Numbered from the stretch's first letter, positions 48,201 through 61,238 are shown. The stretch: 64,000 nucleotides of DNA from Liolophura sinensis (GCF_032854445.1 NC_088295.1:70029058-70093057); one strand, 5' to 3'. Notes: a model not told the origin generated them from the letters alone. Made by a program: numbers and translations.

Positions 48201-49048
48201 CACCCCCGTCTTACCCACTCACTGACAAGGATGACTGAAACATGGAGCCAGATTTCAATGAAGTAGAACTTCTATCAAGAAAATCTCACAGTGCTTTGAA
48301 TTACAATACTTTTACATTATTTTATATTGGGATGTAGCACGCCAAGCCCAAATCTTAAACTGATACAACAGCATAAGACAAGAGATGAAGAGATAAATGA
48401 TTAAAAGTACCTTTGGTATATTCTATACAGTACAGAATAGTTGATGTGGGTTGAAAAGTACCTACGATACCATCCTTCACCAACTCTGAATAAGGCGAGT
48501 AACTAAAGTTTTCTGGACGAATAAATACCACAGAACCTAAATGGGGAATTTTCAGCCCATTTTCTTGCCGTTTTTTTTTTTTAACCTTGACAAATACATT
48601 GCAATTTAAAATCCTGCTACAAAATGTGTATAGGTAAGGAAAAGAAAGGAACTGTCGGTAGTTGAGCATGAACTACGCAGCAACAAAAAAGCGTAGAAAT
48701 GGTGCTACATGAAAACTTACCGGAGTGAGATGACCGTGCTGTGAGCTGCCGTGGATTATGGGAAGACGTAAGAGGTCCTTGGGGACAGAGTTCAAGTGGA
48801 TTGCGAACATGGTACATGCCCATGTTGATGTGATGTGGGGGCGTGGGAGGATGGGGTGAGGTGGGGGAAGAGGCTGTAGCAACTACAGGATAACTGTTCG
48901 TACACTCCCCATTACGTTGATGGTGGTGGTGGTGGTGCTGCTGCTGCTGATAATGATAATGTGGTGAATGCCATGGCCCATGGTAGTACATGCCACGCGG
49001 CCTGGCATGCCCTGAACTTGGTGAAACGTTCAAATTTGACATTGTCAT
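36247..49048 (-). CDS. ETS1/ETS2-type transcription factor, 536 aa
   Basis: Eight exons in - order: 48721-49048, 42942-43061, 39723-39923, 39058-39147, 38548-38610, 37995-38201, 37392-37649, 36247-36590. Every intron is in phase 1. Residues 1-109 are a novel low-complexity region (QQQQ then HHHHHH, later Pro/Thr/His). Around 117-122 PPLTPG matches the ERK phosphorylation site of ETS1, followed by the start of the Pointed domain ([16 protein letters not shown]), completed in the next exon ([11 protein letters not shown] to [13 protein letters not shown]). A SUMO-like IKTE is at about 359-362. [14 protein letters not shown], the inhibitory helix before the ETS domain, precedes the winged-helix domain from about 425 to 510 ([33 protein letters not shown]). 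The domain is nearly identical to human ETS1; a small change is WGIRKNK where WGKRKNK is usual. It is a nuclear GGAA-binding activator downstream of Ras/MAPK. The start at 49048 has a good A at -3; an upstream non-coding exon is possible. Confidence 0.94.
38616..38875. repeat. 19-bp tandem repeat starting at an ETS splice acceptor, split by a SINE
   Basis: Units of the form GGTGAGACAATAGCATTCA: four before the SINE (38616-38683) and about three after it (38809-38875). On the transcript strand each reads TGAATGCTATTGTCTCACC; the first copy is part of the acceptor of exon 38548-38610 (CTCACCTGTAG). Confidence 0.8.
38684..38808 (-). mobile_element. SINE family A copy inside the 19-bp array
   Basis: GTCGTACTGAAGACTATTTC, GGCATTATGGTGTGAGG, GAGCCTGGGGGAAACCC, CAAAACCATCTGCAGGGTG. 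Possible duplication GACAAC on both sides (38678-38683 and 38809-38814), though the host repeat itself could explain this. Confidence 0.75.
39200..39480 (-). mobile_element. SINE family C copy (tRNA-like end on the right)
   Basis: TGTGTGTATGCTGGGGTTTA, CAGCCATATGATGACGAGG, ATTATACTGACACCAGGCC, CTGCTGAGCGCCAAG, then GGTATGACCCGGCCCGG and GGATTTGATCCCGGGGTG, the complement of a B box. Unrelated to family A. It lies in the ETS intron between 39147 and 39723. Confidence 0.75.
39924..42941. other. ETS intron with two long unexplained open frames on the other strand
   Basis: Non-coding for the ETS gene. On the + strand, open frames of 153 codons (40260-40721) and 192 codons (41453-42031) run through it. 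I recognise neither product and see no splice partners or poly-A logic. The right end carries the repeat array at 42707-42950. Confidence 0.5.
42707..42950. repeat. Degenerate tandem repeat, about 26-30 bp x 8, multiplying an ETS splice donor
   Basis: Units on the + strand start GTGTCTCACCTTTGGGAA or a variant. On the transcript strand each reads like AAAGGTGAGACAC, and the first copy is the actual donor of exon 42942-43061 (CCCAAAG then GTGAGACAC). Strong look-alike donors follow at about 42890 (GAAGGTGAGACAC) and 42830 (AAAGGTGAGAAG). Confidence 0.8.
43201..43400. repeat. Minisatellite, about 22 bp x 8
   Basis: Units of the form AATCAACCAATATCCCATGG plus TG, with GATG or GGTG variants and one unit lacking a CA. 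Very similar copies suggest recent expansion. Confidence 0.92.
43771..43970. other. Assembly gap (200 N)
   Basis: Exactly 200 N. Both edges carry the same 17 bases, ACATTTATGTATGTACA (43754-43770 and 43971-43987), so the gap may hide a tandem repeat or be a failed overlap join. Confidence 0.98.
44546..44568. repeat. Poly-G run
   Basis: About 20 G broken by one T, preceded by seven T. It could form a G-quadruplex, and it is a likely spot for sequencing error. Confidence 0.9.
47315..47576 (+). mobile_element. SINE family A, full-length + strand copy with tRNA-like head
   Basis: Head GGCCTCCGTGACCAAGAGGG, continuing TTAGCAGGCC (A-box region), then ATCAGTTCAAGTCCAG (B box); body CTGGCTTCCTCCCCAG, GCAGATGGTCGTGGG, CTCCCACCATAATACTGG, AAGTGAAATATTCTTGAG; tail AAAACACCAATCAAATAAAA. 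Flanked by AAGGTC (47309-47314 and 47577-47582) within an 11-base stretch matching at 9 positions. The only + strand complete copy, and it defines the family. Confidence 0.92.
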
Positions 49049-52000
49049 TTTGGGCTGTCGGTCTGCTCCCCTCAGTAACTTACACATGTACATATAAAAC
49101 TCGATCACCAAATCACCAAAACTTAAACTGAAATCTGGAGCTTAAATTTCAGCCATAGCATATCACACAAATGTTCAAACTGCAAACATCACTTTTTTGC
49201 TTGAGTGGTACTTCACCTGCGTACAGGTTCCATGGTGTACAAAAAAGTTGCCAAAGTGTCCCAAGCAGGTAGAGATCACCAAAGTTCTGTAACTTTATGG
49301 AGGTTGCATGTCTGAGCGAGCTAGACTGATAACCAGGAGTTAGATGTGATAGCTGCCAGAGTGTGATCAACACTGACCAACCCTAAACCACTTCTCTTGT
49401 ATTAACACTCAATAGGATACCAGTATCACACCCCTCCACGAATCCTTGGCTAACACAGAACAGTAAGGTAGCAATAGTGTTCTCTCACAGGTAGACCTTC
49501 CTGCAGACTCTCTGGTACTGCACAACCACAGCTTTCCAAGCTCTCGCCTCTATTCCTCACTGGAGTATAGACCGCAACTTTTCCTGCTTTTAGGTGCCTG
49601 CATCAGATAAGACCTAGCCAAGTTTATGAATGAAATCTCAAACCCTGAGGGAATCCACCAGACCAGCCAGGTCAAGTCCCAGCTAATCAACATCAGCAGA
49701 GTATCAGTCAAATCAACATAATTTATGCTAGGCTCCTCCCAAGCATCCGCTGAGAAGATTTTTATGAATGAAAGCCAGCAGGCCTAGTCCCACTAGCTGG
49801 CAACAGTACATGTACAGCCAGTAGTTTGTGGCCAGCCAGCCATGACGCTACAAACTATGTGGTTAAACTATCCACAGGATGTGAGAGTCCTGTGTCAAGG
49901 CACTGTGCAGAAATTTTACCTAATTTACCCTTATCTATCAAGTTACTCAAAACTTTACACAGGAAGGGAGGGGAAAAAAGTTGGTGTGAATTACTAGAAG
50001 TCTATCTAAACCAGTTGGATCAAGCCTCAAGCATTAGCACAAGTTGTATGCACACAACCACATTTCAAACTGGAACAAGAAATTTCTGGACAGTCAAATC
50101 ACCCAATAATGGGTTCACAGGAAATTCATAGGAATCCAAATTTACAGAAATGTAAGAGATTTCTAAAAAGCATGAAGGGCTTTTTTAAGTAAATCTCTTT
50201 GTCAGGTCGTTCTATTTCCCTGCCAGTTTCTGAGCTATATTCAGTTTGTATATAAACAGAGTAAGTGAAGAGATGAATACAGACAAGTTTGTGGTTAGCC
50301 TACCTTGTCATGTGTCACTTCAGTTTACATGTACATTGAACCAGGGTTATATAGAGTCTAAAACAAAGCCCAGACAGGAACTGCTTTGGTCCCACAGTTG
50401 TAAAGTCAAACAATGAAAAATTGTAATCCTGATGTGAAATGGCCCAGCTAGATTTGATAACAATATAAACAGATAAAAAGTAACAGCCATTTCACAACCT
50501 GATCTATTCAATCTCACAATTTTTGTTCCTGGAGGTTCCATTCAGCAAACGTCACCAGTCACCAAATGAGTTGGTTTTCATTAGAGAATTCCCATGCGCC
50601 TGTTTTTAGAACCTTCCTTGTGTTGTGAAAAAACAGACTAAGGAAAACATTACAAGGAAGTGGGCAGTTACACTTTCATCCACTCCTACCAATCAACTAT
50701 ATGCAGGTTAAATATCCAAACAATTGTTCCCAGTTCATTTAATCAACATCAGATAACTAAGTCCATCTGCATACAATATGATTGTTTTCCATCATCAATT
50801 AAACTAAACATGCTGATTGACTTGCAATATCCTGTGGAGGTTTTTTTCTTATACTTAACTATTACTATTAATATTGCTGAATTTCAATGATCTTTCCAAA
50901 CATCTTCTAAAAGCTTCCTGAAGTGTTTCCACTCACATCAATCTATGACAAAAATATGGACAAACCAATCAGTATAGCCAACAGTATAGCCATATCTGAC
51001 TAGATCTTTTTCCCCATTTTTTAATGTTAAACATGCTAAACACACAAACAAGTTTACAACCATATTTTTATCTGAAGCATCCAGAATAATCCAATCTTCG
51101 ACTTCATTGTGGTTTAATCTGATTACAAATGTTGATGTGAAGAGGGGAAGAATAACCAGTGGAGTACAGTTTGTCTATGCTGGGTGTTGGCCTTGGCCAA
51201 CACAAGCAGGAAAGTTTTCACAGCAATGGTTATGACTAAAGGCTTAGCAGGCTCTTATAAAAAGCAATTAAGTGAGATGGGCTGTGATGTATGGCGTATT
51301 TAAGGTGTATTCCTAGAGGTAGCTACATCTGGAATCTCTTGATGGGATGTGGCAAGCCATCCAGCAAGTGTAATACAGCCCTGGGTTGAGTACATGTAAA
51401 TAGCTAGGCAGGACTGGAGGGCCAACAACTGTGCTGTGCCTTATGGCAGCTATTGCCATGCTGCAGTACACCAACTGTCTGCAGCATGTGCTTACATTAG
51501 ACTGCGTGTGCACACCCTGCACCACTGCCCTGGTACCTGTGGTAAAGGGCATTACTGTAATTCTTCAACCTTTTCACATTTTTGCAAGGTGTTAATTTAA
51601 GCATATTCTGAAGGCATTTTGTGAAGCCCTGAAACTGGCCCATCCAGCCAATGTAGTTTTGCCTCTAAAATCAAATTAAAAATGGCATAAATTGCACTGA
51701 AAGTTGCTCTTTCACATGTGATAAGAATGAAGAATTAAAATAGTGAATTAAGGGTAAATGAGAAAAGCCACTTTCTTTGGAAAACGAAGACTGACAAGAG
51801 AAACACAAAAACACAGCACACACCTGTCCTCATTCTTAACAACTCCAACAAACAAATCATCTCATACAGTACAAACAATAGTTGCAAAAAGCAAAACAAA
51901 GCTAAAAGAACTAAGAAAATACTTGCAAGAAAAGCTTGCAAATTGCTCAGCCTCATGGATGATTTGGAGATCTCCCTTCAGATGTCTGCCTTATGTAATA

Positions 52001-55000
52001 CTGTTGAATGGGGTGGAACAGAATCAAAGCAGTTGCTATATACAGTATGATTGTGTTGGTCACCTGATGGGGTTAGTGTAGGTAGTTAGGAAAGTCTGTA
52101 GAGTAAGTGATGGGAACCAGGCTACAGACTGATGGCTGTTTATACAGTATAATAGGTGGGATGAGCAGGGAACCCTGAGCAGTATCTTGCTCAACTGTCA
52201 ACAAGCTGCCAACAGCCTAGATAGCATCCAACATGTCCTACCCTATCAGGATAATAGTTCGCGTGGGAGGAGGGGGAGGTGGTTTTAAGAGGGGTAGACA
52301 AACTCAGGAGGGGGAGAACGAGCCAGGCAGAGAAAGGAGATTTTAGGGCTAAAATCCCTTTACTCCGCCAACTTTGTTCCCCATCAGCATCAACTCAACA
52401 GCTGTCATTTCATTAATGCTGCTTACAGCTGCTGGCCAGCCGTGGTCTAAAAAAACTCTGCAGTCCGTACACTCAACAGACCTACTGTATTGGAGATGTA
52501 AATGAAGAAAACTGCCAAATGATCACAGCAGGCTTTTAATTATGCAGCTAGTTGCTGGTACACATGTGCACACAAACTCACTCACAGAACTAAAACCTTG
52601 GCCTCTACCAAACATAGCTGAGCAAGTCACTTACAGCATAGTCCAAGCCTTGAAGTGGAAGGATGAAGTTTATGGCCCCAGTTTTGTGAAATGTAACATC
52701 AAAGTATCGTTTGAAGAACTGATGCAGGAAACTGAGCTTTACTATGTGACCCATTAATTGTATCAAGAGTAACCTCACAAACCTGCCTAGCAAAGACCAA
52801 CTGTGCCAAAGGATGGTATTAAAGTCATGTATTAAAATGTGAAAGATAGCTTTGTTTCTTCCAAATATCTTGTTATAAAGATCAGACTCGCTTTCAGACC
52901 AAAAAGTCCATGAAATATTTTGCATTAAAAGTGTGAAATCTTGTATAAGCCTAAGATTAAAACCATAAGATCAGAGGTGGTTTGACTCTCTCTACATTTA
53001 TTGCATCTAGCTACATGTAGTCTAATATGGCACATGGTGTAATGAAGAAAAGTGAAAGAGAACGAACGATTCCCCATGTAAATCATGATGTGGCCATTTG
53101 CCTATCCTTCAGGCTCCATGAATTATCATGGCTGTTACGAAGCTAGGCTATTTGCATTGGTATACTACATAGATAAAACCATGAAATGTTATCTTATTTT
53201 GCAATTCAAATGTCCAAACAATTTTTCAAAATATTTTCTTTTGGAGACGTGTTTATTTTTAACCCTGGTCCACCTCCAAAAAAATGATGAACTGTTGATA
53301 AAGCATGCATCTTTTTGCATCACTCAAAGTAATCAATATAATGTAAACATATTAAAGAACTGTTCCAGTTGTTCCTTTGTGAGTTCATTATAGTGATCAG
53401 AAGAAAAGGCAACAGAGCAGTTTCACCAAGTAAGACAAACTTTTGGCTTCTCTTTTATGCATGAGCAAACAATGAAGATCAACGGTAAAAAAAGAAGTCC
53501 TGGTAGAATTGATGAATTTTCCTTGGATGCCTATTTAACCTTAACAATTAGTATTAGAGCTAGTTACAACATGGTGGCCTTAGGCTAGCTGAGGTGATCA
53601 TTTATAATGGAGAAGCTGAGAAGACAGTGTCATACATCACAACGGCTAAGCCCTGCTGAAAACACGAGCCCAAGCCAATAAACATTGGCCCATTAGAGAC
53701 CAAAAATCATAGCATTGCTTATAGTTCTCATCAATATTCAGCGTTTATCAATATGGCATGGCTAATGCAGTGTATGCCTCAGGAGGGAGCAGGACAGTAT
53801 CAGCATGTTCAACAAGCCACAGTCACTCCTCTCCACCCGCTCTTATGTTTATATAAACATGCCCCTGATGAACAATGACCACGAGCTCAGTGACACGCTG
53901 GGGATAAAGAAACGCTTGGGAGGTTCAGACTCCCAGGGGAAACGACTCTCCTATGTACCTCGCCTGGGGCACAGTCCTGGGCACGTTCAACTCTACATAT
54001 AGATAAACAGATAGATCACTTGGGCTCAATTATTAACGCTCACTCTGAGCAGAGCTCCCAAGGGGCACTGCCTTCAATACGTCAACATCTCTTATCTGCT
54101 ACCCCCAAGACTTGATTGACACTGGATGTATCAATTATTTGAATGTTCCAAACTGACAACAGACAGAGTGGAACTGCCCCCAGACAAATTATATTTATAT
54201 TTCTCCGTAATTCTTTTTCGAGTCTCCAGTGATTTCACTTGCCACTTTTGATCACAAATCAGACATCCAAGTCTGTACCATGCAGGTCAACTGTAACTGT
54301 CAAACTGACCACATGTAAAAAATATGCATATGCAAAAGAGAAATGGTCTGTTCATACACTTATGTCTTTATCAACATGCCATTTAATCCAGCAATTCAAG
54401 CAGAAGTTTTTTATGTCTTTTCCCAAGCTCTTCACACCTGATAAAATCAGTCAGAAAACCCATGGAGCAAAGCACTTGACTTTTTTTCATGAAAAATTCA
54501 CACAAGCTATGCATGGTTACAGCAACATACCAACACGCTCAAAGACAAGACCATATGACCTTGCAAGGACAAAGTCACAAAAAAAAAGTAAAGCAGAATT
54601 TTAGTCTTTTTTTCTGAGAAGCAATCATTAAGAGTTGTGTTAAGAATTCACATCAGGTAAAAGAGGTTAACTTTAGCAGACAATATTTTTTGTGAAGTTT
54701 CAATAATCGATAGCAAGATATTTGCTCTGCTTACAAATTTTTGGCAAAGTTGTTCACCCATAGCATACAAAAGTGCTTCATCAAAATATATTTTTAGATA
54801 AATTGATGGGCTGATAGAAGATACGGTAAACTTCACATTCAAAGGACAGGAAATCACTAGTGTTGTCACTGAGGTTACTTAGATGTCATTTTGTCAAGAG
54901 AGCTTTGGGTGTCTCAACTAGATCTTTCACCTGTTAATTAAAACCTTTTATGTTTCAAGGTGCAGTTTTAGAGTTACTATGAAAATTTGCACCATGCAGT

Positions 55001-58000
55001 TTGGTGAATTCACACTTGGCCTTCTGAACAAAAGCCTCACTTGACTTCCCAATCCAGTCAGCCGTAACGTTTTGCATTTAGCTGTGATAGGGAGACTCTA
55101 GGGAGAAGTTTACCTGCCAGCTCCAGCCAGGTATGTGAATAACTGAGGGGCTAGGACTGATCTCAGCCTAGTGTTATACCATTCCCCTCCCTATACTTCC
55201 CATAATTAACACAATACACACCCTACCCTCAGACCTCATAAGCATTAATTAACTTACAGCTCAAACGATATGGAATTATAGGCTGCTAATTCAACTAACC
55301 CTATATGAAACATCTAGTCATTTGTTACTGTTTCCCCACAGCTATTTACAAAATAAAATAAAAAAAAAAACACCCAAAAGAAAAATGTGTGTTGCTCCTG
55401 GTGAAACTTACAATCAATTTTCCATACTAAATAATGCATAGATAGAAGATAACTGTAAATGTGATACAAAGATGCCGTGGTAAGCTTTGGATCATCATAC
55501 AGTCACACAGCTGTAAAACTGAAACAGTCTGCTACATGTAAGTTGCTTGGCCCTCATTGTTAGTTGCCAAATGAAGTACCTATCAGCACAGTGACAGTAT
55601 TCTGTGACAGGCTGGGATGTCATGTTTGGTGTCCTATTGGTACAGTCAAACTCCTATTTCAAGCAGCGTCATCACCATCACACCAGGAAATGTTACTGAC
55701 AAGAGGAAACTCCACTGCTACCTTTGCCATGTAGTTATTTACACGGGATGACTTAAAAAAAGTTCAAATTCAGATTTAGTGAACTTGTTACTTTGAAACA
55801 TTTGTTAACACCCAGATTGTAATGTTTGCAGCAAACATGGTATGAAAAGGCTTCTTCTTACTTCTAGTATCACACTTAAATGAATTAGAGATAATAAAAA
55901 GGACATCAGAAATATACATAAACAGATGAACTAGGCTCAGCAAGTTATTTCTTTGTCCAACCGATGTTCTTTTCTAGCAATAGCCCAGTGTTTATATCCA
56001 GGATGTTTTTATGGTAAATTTCTGCGGACACTAGACAGAAAAAAGTCTCCAGGGCAGTTGACATACCGCAGCCATTAAACTGGCTAAGAAAGCCTGAGAT
56101 TACTTTACGCACTCTAAATAAATAGCTTCAGCCAAGTTATGAAACCGTAAGCTAGCTTCATTCACAAAGACAGGCCCATTCATGTCATGCTTCTTGCTAT
56201 TCAGAGTTACTAGAGCAGAACTAGACCGGGAAACTTTTTTTCCCCCTCAAGTTGCCTGAAGATAATCATGAATGAACCTTGAGTACTGGGAACATACAAC
56301 TCCTTTCTTCTTGACCAATGAAACCGCAGCTGTGGCTGAGCAGCTCTAAATTTGGAGGAGCCAAACTTCACGTGACCTGTCTATGAATGGCTGGGTTAAA
56401 GTGGTGTGATTTTGTCTGTAGTCCCCCTCCACTTCCTAGTAACCCCCTCCCCCTCTTTCTCCACTAACAGGCTTCCCTCGGGGCTTCCGCAACATGTGGA
56501 ATAATTATGCCATTTACATTAACTTTATTAGTTTCATATAAAAGGAAAGGTAAAAAAGTGCAAGAGTTCCTTGGCACTTAGAAATCTAACGGAGTATGCT
56601 GACTTGGCCATGTCACAATCTTAAAAGCATGACTCTGGGGTGGTTGGGGGGAGAGGAAGGGAATAAGCTGAAAAGCCGTTACCTACAAACATGATCTCTA
56701 TTTACAATGGCAGCTCTAACAAACCTGTTCAAGTATTTCACCACGGTGAATTAGGATTTAATCTCAAATTGCAGGGAGGGAGAGGACAGATCTTGAAATC
56801 GTGTCTCAGCTGAGTGATGACTCAGAGATCGTATCAACTTAAACACTTCTCCAGATAGTCTAGCACACAGGAGTAGCAACAGGTAGCGCCAGCGAGAAGG
56901 TCATGAAACTTCACGGCATCATATTGTCACTACTTTTAAGCTTACTAACACTAACTATCAGAGTGGAAAAAACTATTAATACATTTGACTGTGTGGTGTT
57001 CTTTACAAGCCCTTACACAATGAGGCAATACCGATTTGCACTTAAAAGCACACAACAATTTGAAAAAATTTGTTCCATTCAAATTCACAACTGCGTAGGT
57101 GACCTGTGAAGTTAACTTCAGGATGCTAACATGGCATTCAAAATATTATGAAAATTATTAAAAACAAACTTTTGCCACTGGCAACTCGTTAAAGTTTTCA
57201 TTACTGGTTTCACAAGTGTATACAAAACAAAACACTGCCCAAAAATAAATGTTATCTCAGTAATCTATCTGTGGGTAAGTGCTGTTTAAACAAAAAGGAA
57301 ATTAAATATTCATCTGCTCACACTGAGTGAACTCTACACCTACATGTATACTATATGTATATAAACAAACATATACAGTAACAACACACTGTAAAATTAT
57401 TTAATGATGTATGCATTTCACTGTACTTTGCAAAAAGGGCAAAATGTTCCCTTTTACTAGTAACCACATAAGAAATGCTGCAAACAACTGTTTGTCGAAC
57501 TTCTGTACATCCAAACACCTTAACTTAGCAATAAAATATGTTGTCAAAGTTTTCATCCACATCATACTACCTTACTTACTTCAATTTTTTGTCTGTTATA
57601 CGTCTGTTTCCTGCTCTTAATATGCATCAATGTACAACTTATAAAGACATGCAAAAGTTAAGGAATAATCACTCACATTTCATTGGTCACCAAAATACCA
57701 ACACTGCACGCTGACAAACTTGACAAACCGACTAGAGCTAGTGCATATGATGGTCATCAAGGAAGCTTAACTTTTAAACCTTCAGCTTTTCTAGAGCTCC
57801 ACCTCTGGGGCCATATTGGATTCCAACAGATTAAGATAGACTGGGATAAACCCATGTCGCACATGTACATCAGTCATCCAATACAACTCTTCATGACTAG
57901 GGGATGCATTCCCCTCTCAATGAATAGATAATCCTTAAGCTGTATGATTCAATCTCAAGTGTTGTTTTAGGTAAGTACATGTGTACATAACTAAGTATTC

Positions 58001-61000
58001 AGCCTCATCTATTTCTCATGCAAGGTACTTTAACAATTACATTTAATCATCCAAGCCACATGTAACAGAAACTATACTGATAGAAGATAAATACATGATA
58101 GATGTAATATTTCTTTTTTCTTCTCATAAATGATTGGAATACAATTCACCACAGTGTTGTGAAGGTATGTACGATATGGCGGAAATCACACAGAAGATAA
58201 AAGCAATAGCTAAGTCTTCTTACAATTAAGCTTAAGGTATTTGGTATACTTTTTATTTGTTCACTTTCTTTTCTTTTTTCATATATATATCTAAGCCCTG
58301 AGGGATCCACAGTATCTATCAATTACTTCTACACGTAGGCAATGTCAACTGGAATGGAAAGTAACAAATACACAGGGCACTCCAAATTTATCTTAATGGC
58401 TTAAAACAATGATGAGTTTAAGGCAAGAAAGGCAGCTACGTCAATGTGTAATAGTTGAAGCATGAAATTAAAGCCCAGGAGAAGAGGAGAGTAACAAGGT
58501 CACCTAGACATCCTTGTAGACTAACATGTCAGCCAATCTTGGGCTGTAGTTTACATCAGGTAAAACACTAACTGTTCAGGCTATGCTCAAGCTATCAACA
58601 GAGTGCCACATAACCCAGATACAATCAGGCCAAGTGTCAGTCAACATGTTTACTATCTGGGTCCATCAGCTCCATTCATCAAACTGCTCAAGCCTCAAAC
58701 TGGATTGTGAATGCGGGTCAGTTGGCAGTTTTATGAATGAATTCAACAAGAAACTTTTAGCCAATGAGAAAGCTTGTGGCAGTCACTAAGGCCTTATGCA
58801 AAGTGCTGGGCTGTTTGGGGGAAGCGGGTCATGCTGGCTCTTAAAGCCCTAGTCACACAACATTGCTCCCCCCCCCCCCATGGTATGTAAACATGTCCAT
58901 TTTCAGTCCCGGTGAATACATCATATGTGCTATTATAGCGGCTACATAAACTCATGAACTCAAAAGAACACTAAAATTACAGCGCAACATGCAGACATAG
59001 CTGACTGCACTCTATTCTAAATCACTCAATCCCATCAGCTACAAGCAGGTTACAGTTACAGAATTCAGTAATATTAAGCCAGTGTTGCATGAACTTCTCT
59101 CACTCAAGTTACATGCAACAGACCCAGATCCTTGGTCAGTGGGGAAAAAAGGTTAACAGATTGAATGCAGCTTACAATATAGCCACAAGATCCAATACTG
59201 TGCCATTTACATGGAAAAGAGACAACTAAGCCTCTGCCGCCACCAAACAGGGAGTGAAATTTACCTGTGAATTTTTTTTTTCAACTGTTTTTCTCCTGTT
59301 TTTGAGAAGCTAAGATATGGTTTTTCATTCAGACCTCCATGTAGTTTACAGTGATGAACAATATATCTTTAGCTGTCCGTGAAATTCAACAATCCCTGAC
59401 AATAACAAGTCACAAAAAACAATCTGATGAAAGCTGCATTTTGTCTAGAAACAGGTGGTTTCTTGTTACCTTCAAGATTTATGACTTATTTTGACATGTT
59501 ATTCAGATTTCTCTCCCAAAATTGTACATAGCGTCTAAAAAAAGGAGAGAGTAATCATGAAGAAGTAGTCGTTCTCTTGTTTAAAATAGGACTAGATGTC
59601 ATTAATTCAACCATGTTTATCAGGAGGACTAATCAGTCAATGCCTACATACAGGGCAACACGAGCCACTTGTCAGACTTTAGTTTTGAGTAATTGTTTTA
59701 CTTCCATACATAGCAAGCACACAACGAACCCTACAAGAAATATGGGGTTAGATAAAACTCCACAGAATGTTCTGTTTTGCCAGCTAGAGTAGACACTCAA
59801 GCCAGCGATACAACTATGTCAAAAGATGTTTCAAAACCACAAGCTTGAACACAGAATCTAAAAAGTCTCATCTGGTGAGTTCTATCTGTAATTCACACAC
59901 GTAGCATCCTAAAATACTAAGGTATTCACAAGGAAAACAGTTCTATATTCTGTTGAACAGCCAGAATCTAAACTGAGAAGCATTTCATAATCCAACACGC
60001 TAAGGATGTGCAGAAGCTTTCCATTGATGCCATCCTGCATAAGCATTCAGATGAGAAGATTTCACAGAATACATTAACATCGCATACCACACTGTTTTTC
60101 TTCTTTCTATCTTTGTATTTAAGGAACACTTGTTGAACCAAAACCAGTTTCCTGAGGCAGGTATTTTTAATTAGAGCGCTTACTCATTCATAATTTTCTG
60201 TCACAGAGAAAGGCGAGCTTTTTAGCCTACATTGACAAGGATCTATAGCACCACGTGATCTCTTAAAACCTGTTCGGCATGTCTCCTTTTTCCCCTTCAC
60301 TTCATTCATAAATTTTTTTCCAAGTTTTCATTCATGAAACTGGTTATATAGTAAGGGTGTAGGGATTTCATGTATGTCTGCCAGTGGCCAGCTATCTCTT
60401 CTCCCTGAACTCTGCCAGATTTCATTCATGGCCAACTCTAAGGTATATCAGCTTATCTACATTACCCCCTGCACCATTGAAACTTAACACCTGTTGCCTA
60501 GCAGCCAGCTCTTCACTGCCAAATGTCAGGTTTTATAATGAGGATCTGCATGTGGGGTGTACAAAGTAAGGCAGGGACCAATACATCTTAGTACAGCCTG
60601 CAAAGTTTACATAAGATTGCCTTACAGAACTTTAAAGGTGGTTCACAAACCTAGCTTTTATAGATGTGGTCTTTGTTTCTGGGGAAGTTTCATCCAGACT
60701 TATGTAGAGGACTAGAAAGTAGAGCACACAGATGGATTCTATTTAGAGCTGGCAGCATAAAAAAACTAACAACTCCTGCAGAGCGAAAAGTGTGTATACA
60801 TTATCATATTTTTTTCCATCATACAGAACCCATTGTTTTATCAGAATTTATGTCTAAGCACTGAGAGGACTGCTGTAGTAGTTTATTTATTCTTCAGAAA
60901 AAGAGTTTAATATTGTTACAAGTCATGCAGAGAGGCCCTGAAAGGGAATTAAACTGCCCTTCTAATAGGTATGGTGTTACCAGGCAAAGGACTAAAGTAA

Positions 61001-61200
61001 ATGGGCAGAGCTTTCTGTTGTTTTAGTAGACTCAAGAAAATTACAAAATTAAAACATTTGCAAATAGTAAAGATGGAAGCCAACATTAACTAAAAGTTTA
61101 GTAAGGAGAAAAATTTCCGAACTTTGCTTAATTTTCAGTCAAAGGGGATTAAAATGTAAACCTTTACTGTAAGCAAGAAATGAATTGACCTTTATATTCC

Positions 61201-61238
<38 letters not shown>

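Larger units (their letters stand above)
43062..48720 (-). other. First coding intron of the ETS gene, with assembly gap
   Basis: 5.7 kb. Contains a minisatellite (43201-43400), the N gap (43771-43970), a poly-G run (about 44548-44566), a segment of higher GC with a CCAAT-type CCACCAATCAGAGCG (about 45420-45600) that could be an internal promoter, and a full SINE (47315-47576). No alternative N-terminal exon is supported. Confidence 0.6.

Noticed and set aside
53805..54002. 65-codon + frame in a more GC-balanced stretch
   Set aside because: No recognisable domain or splice partner; kept only as a possible control region.
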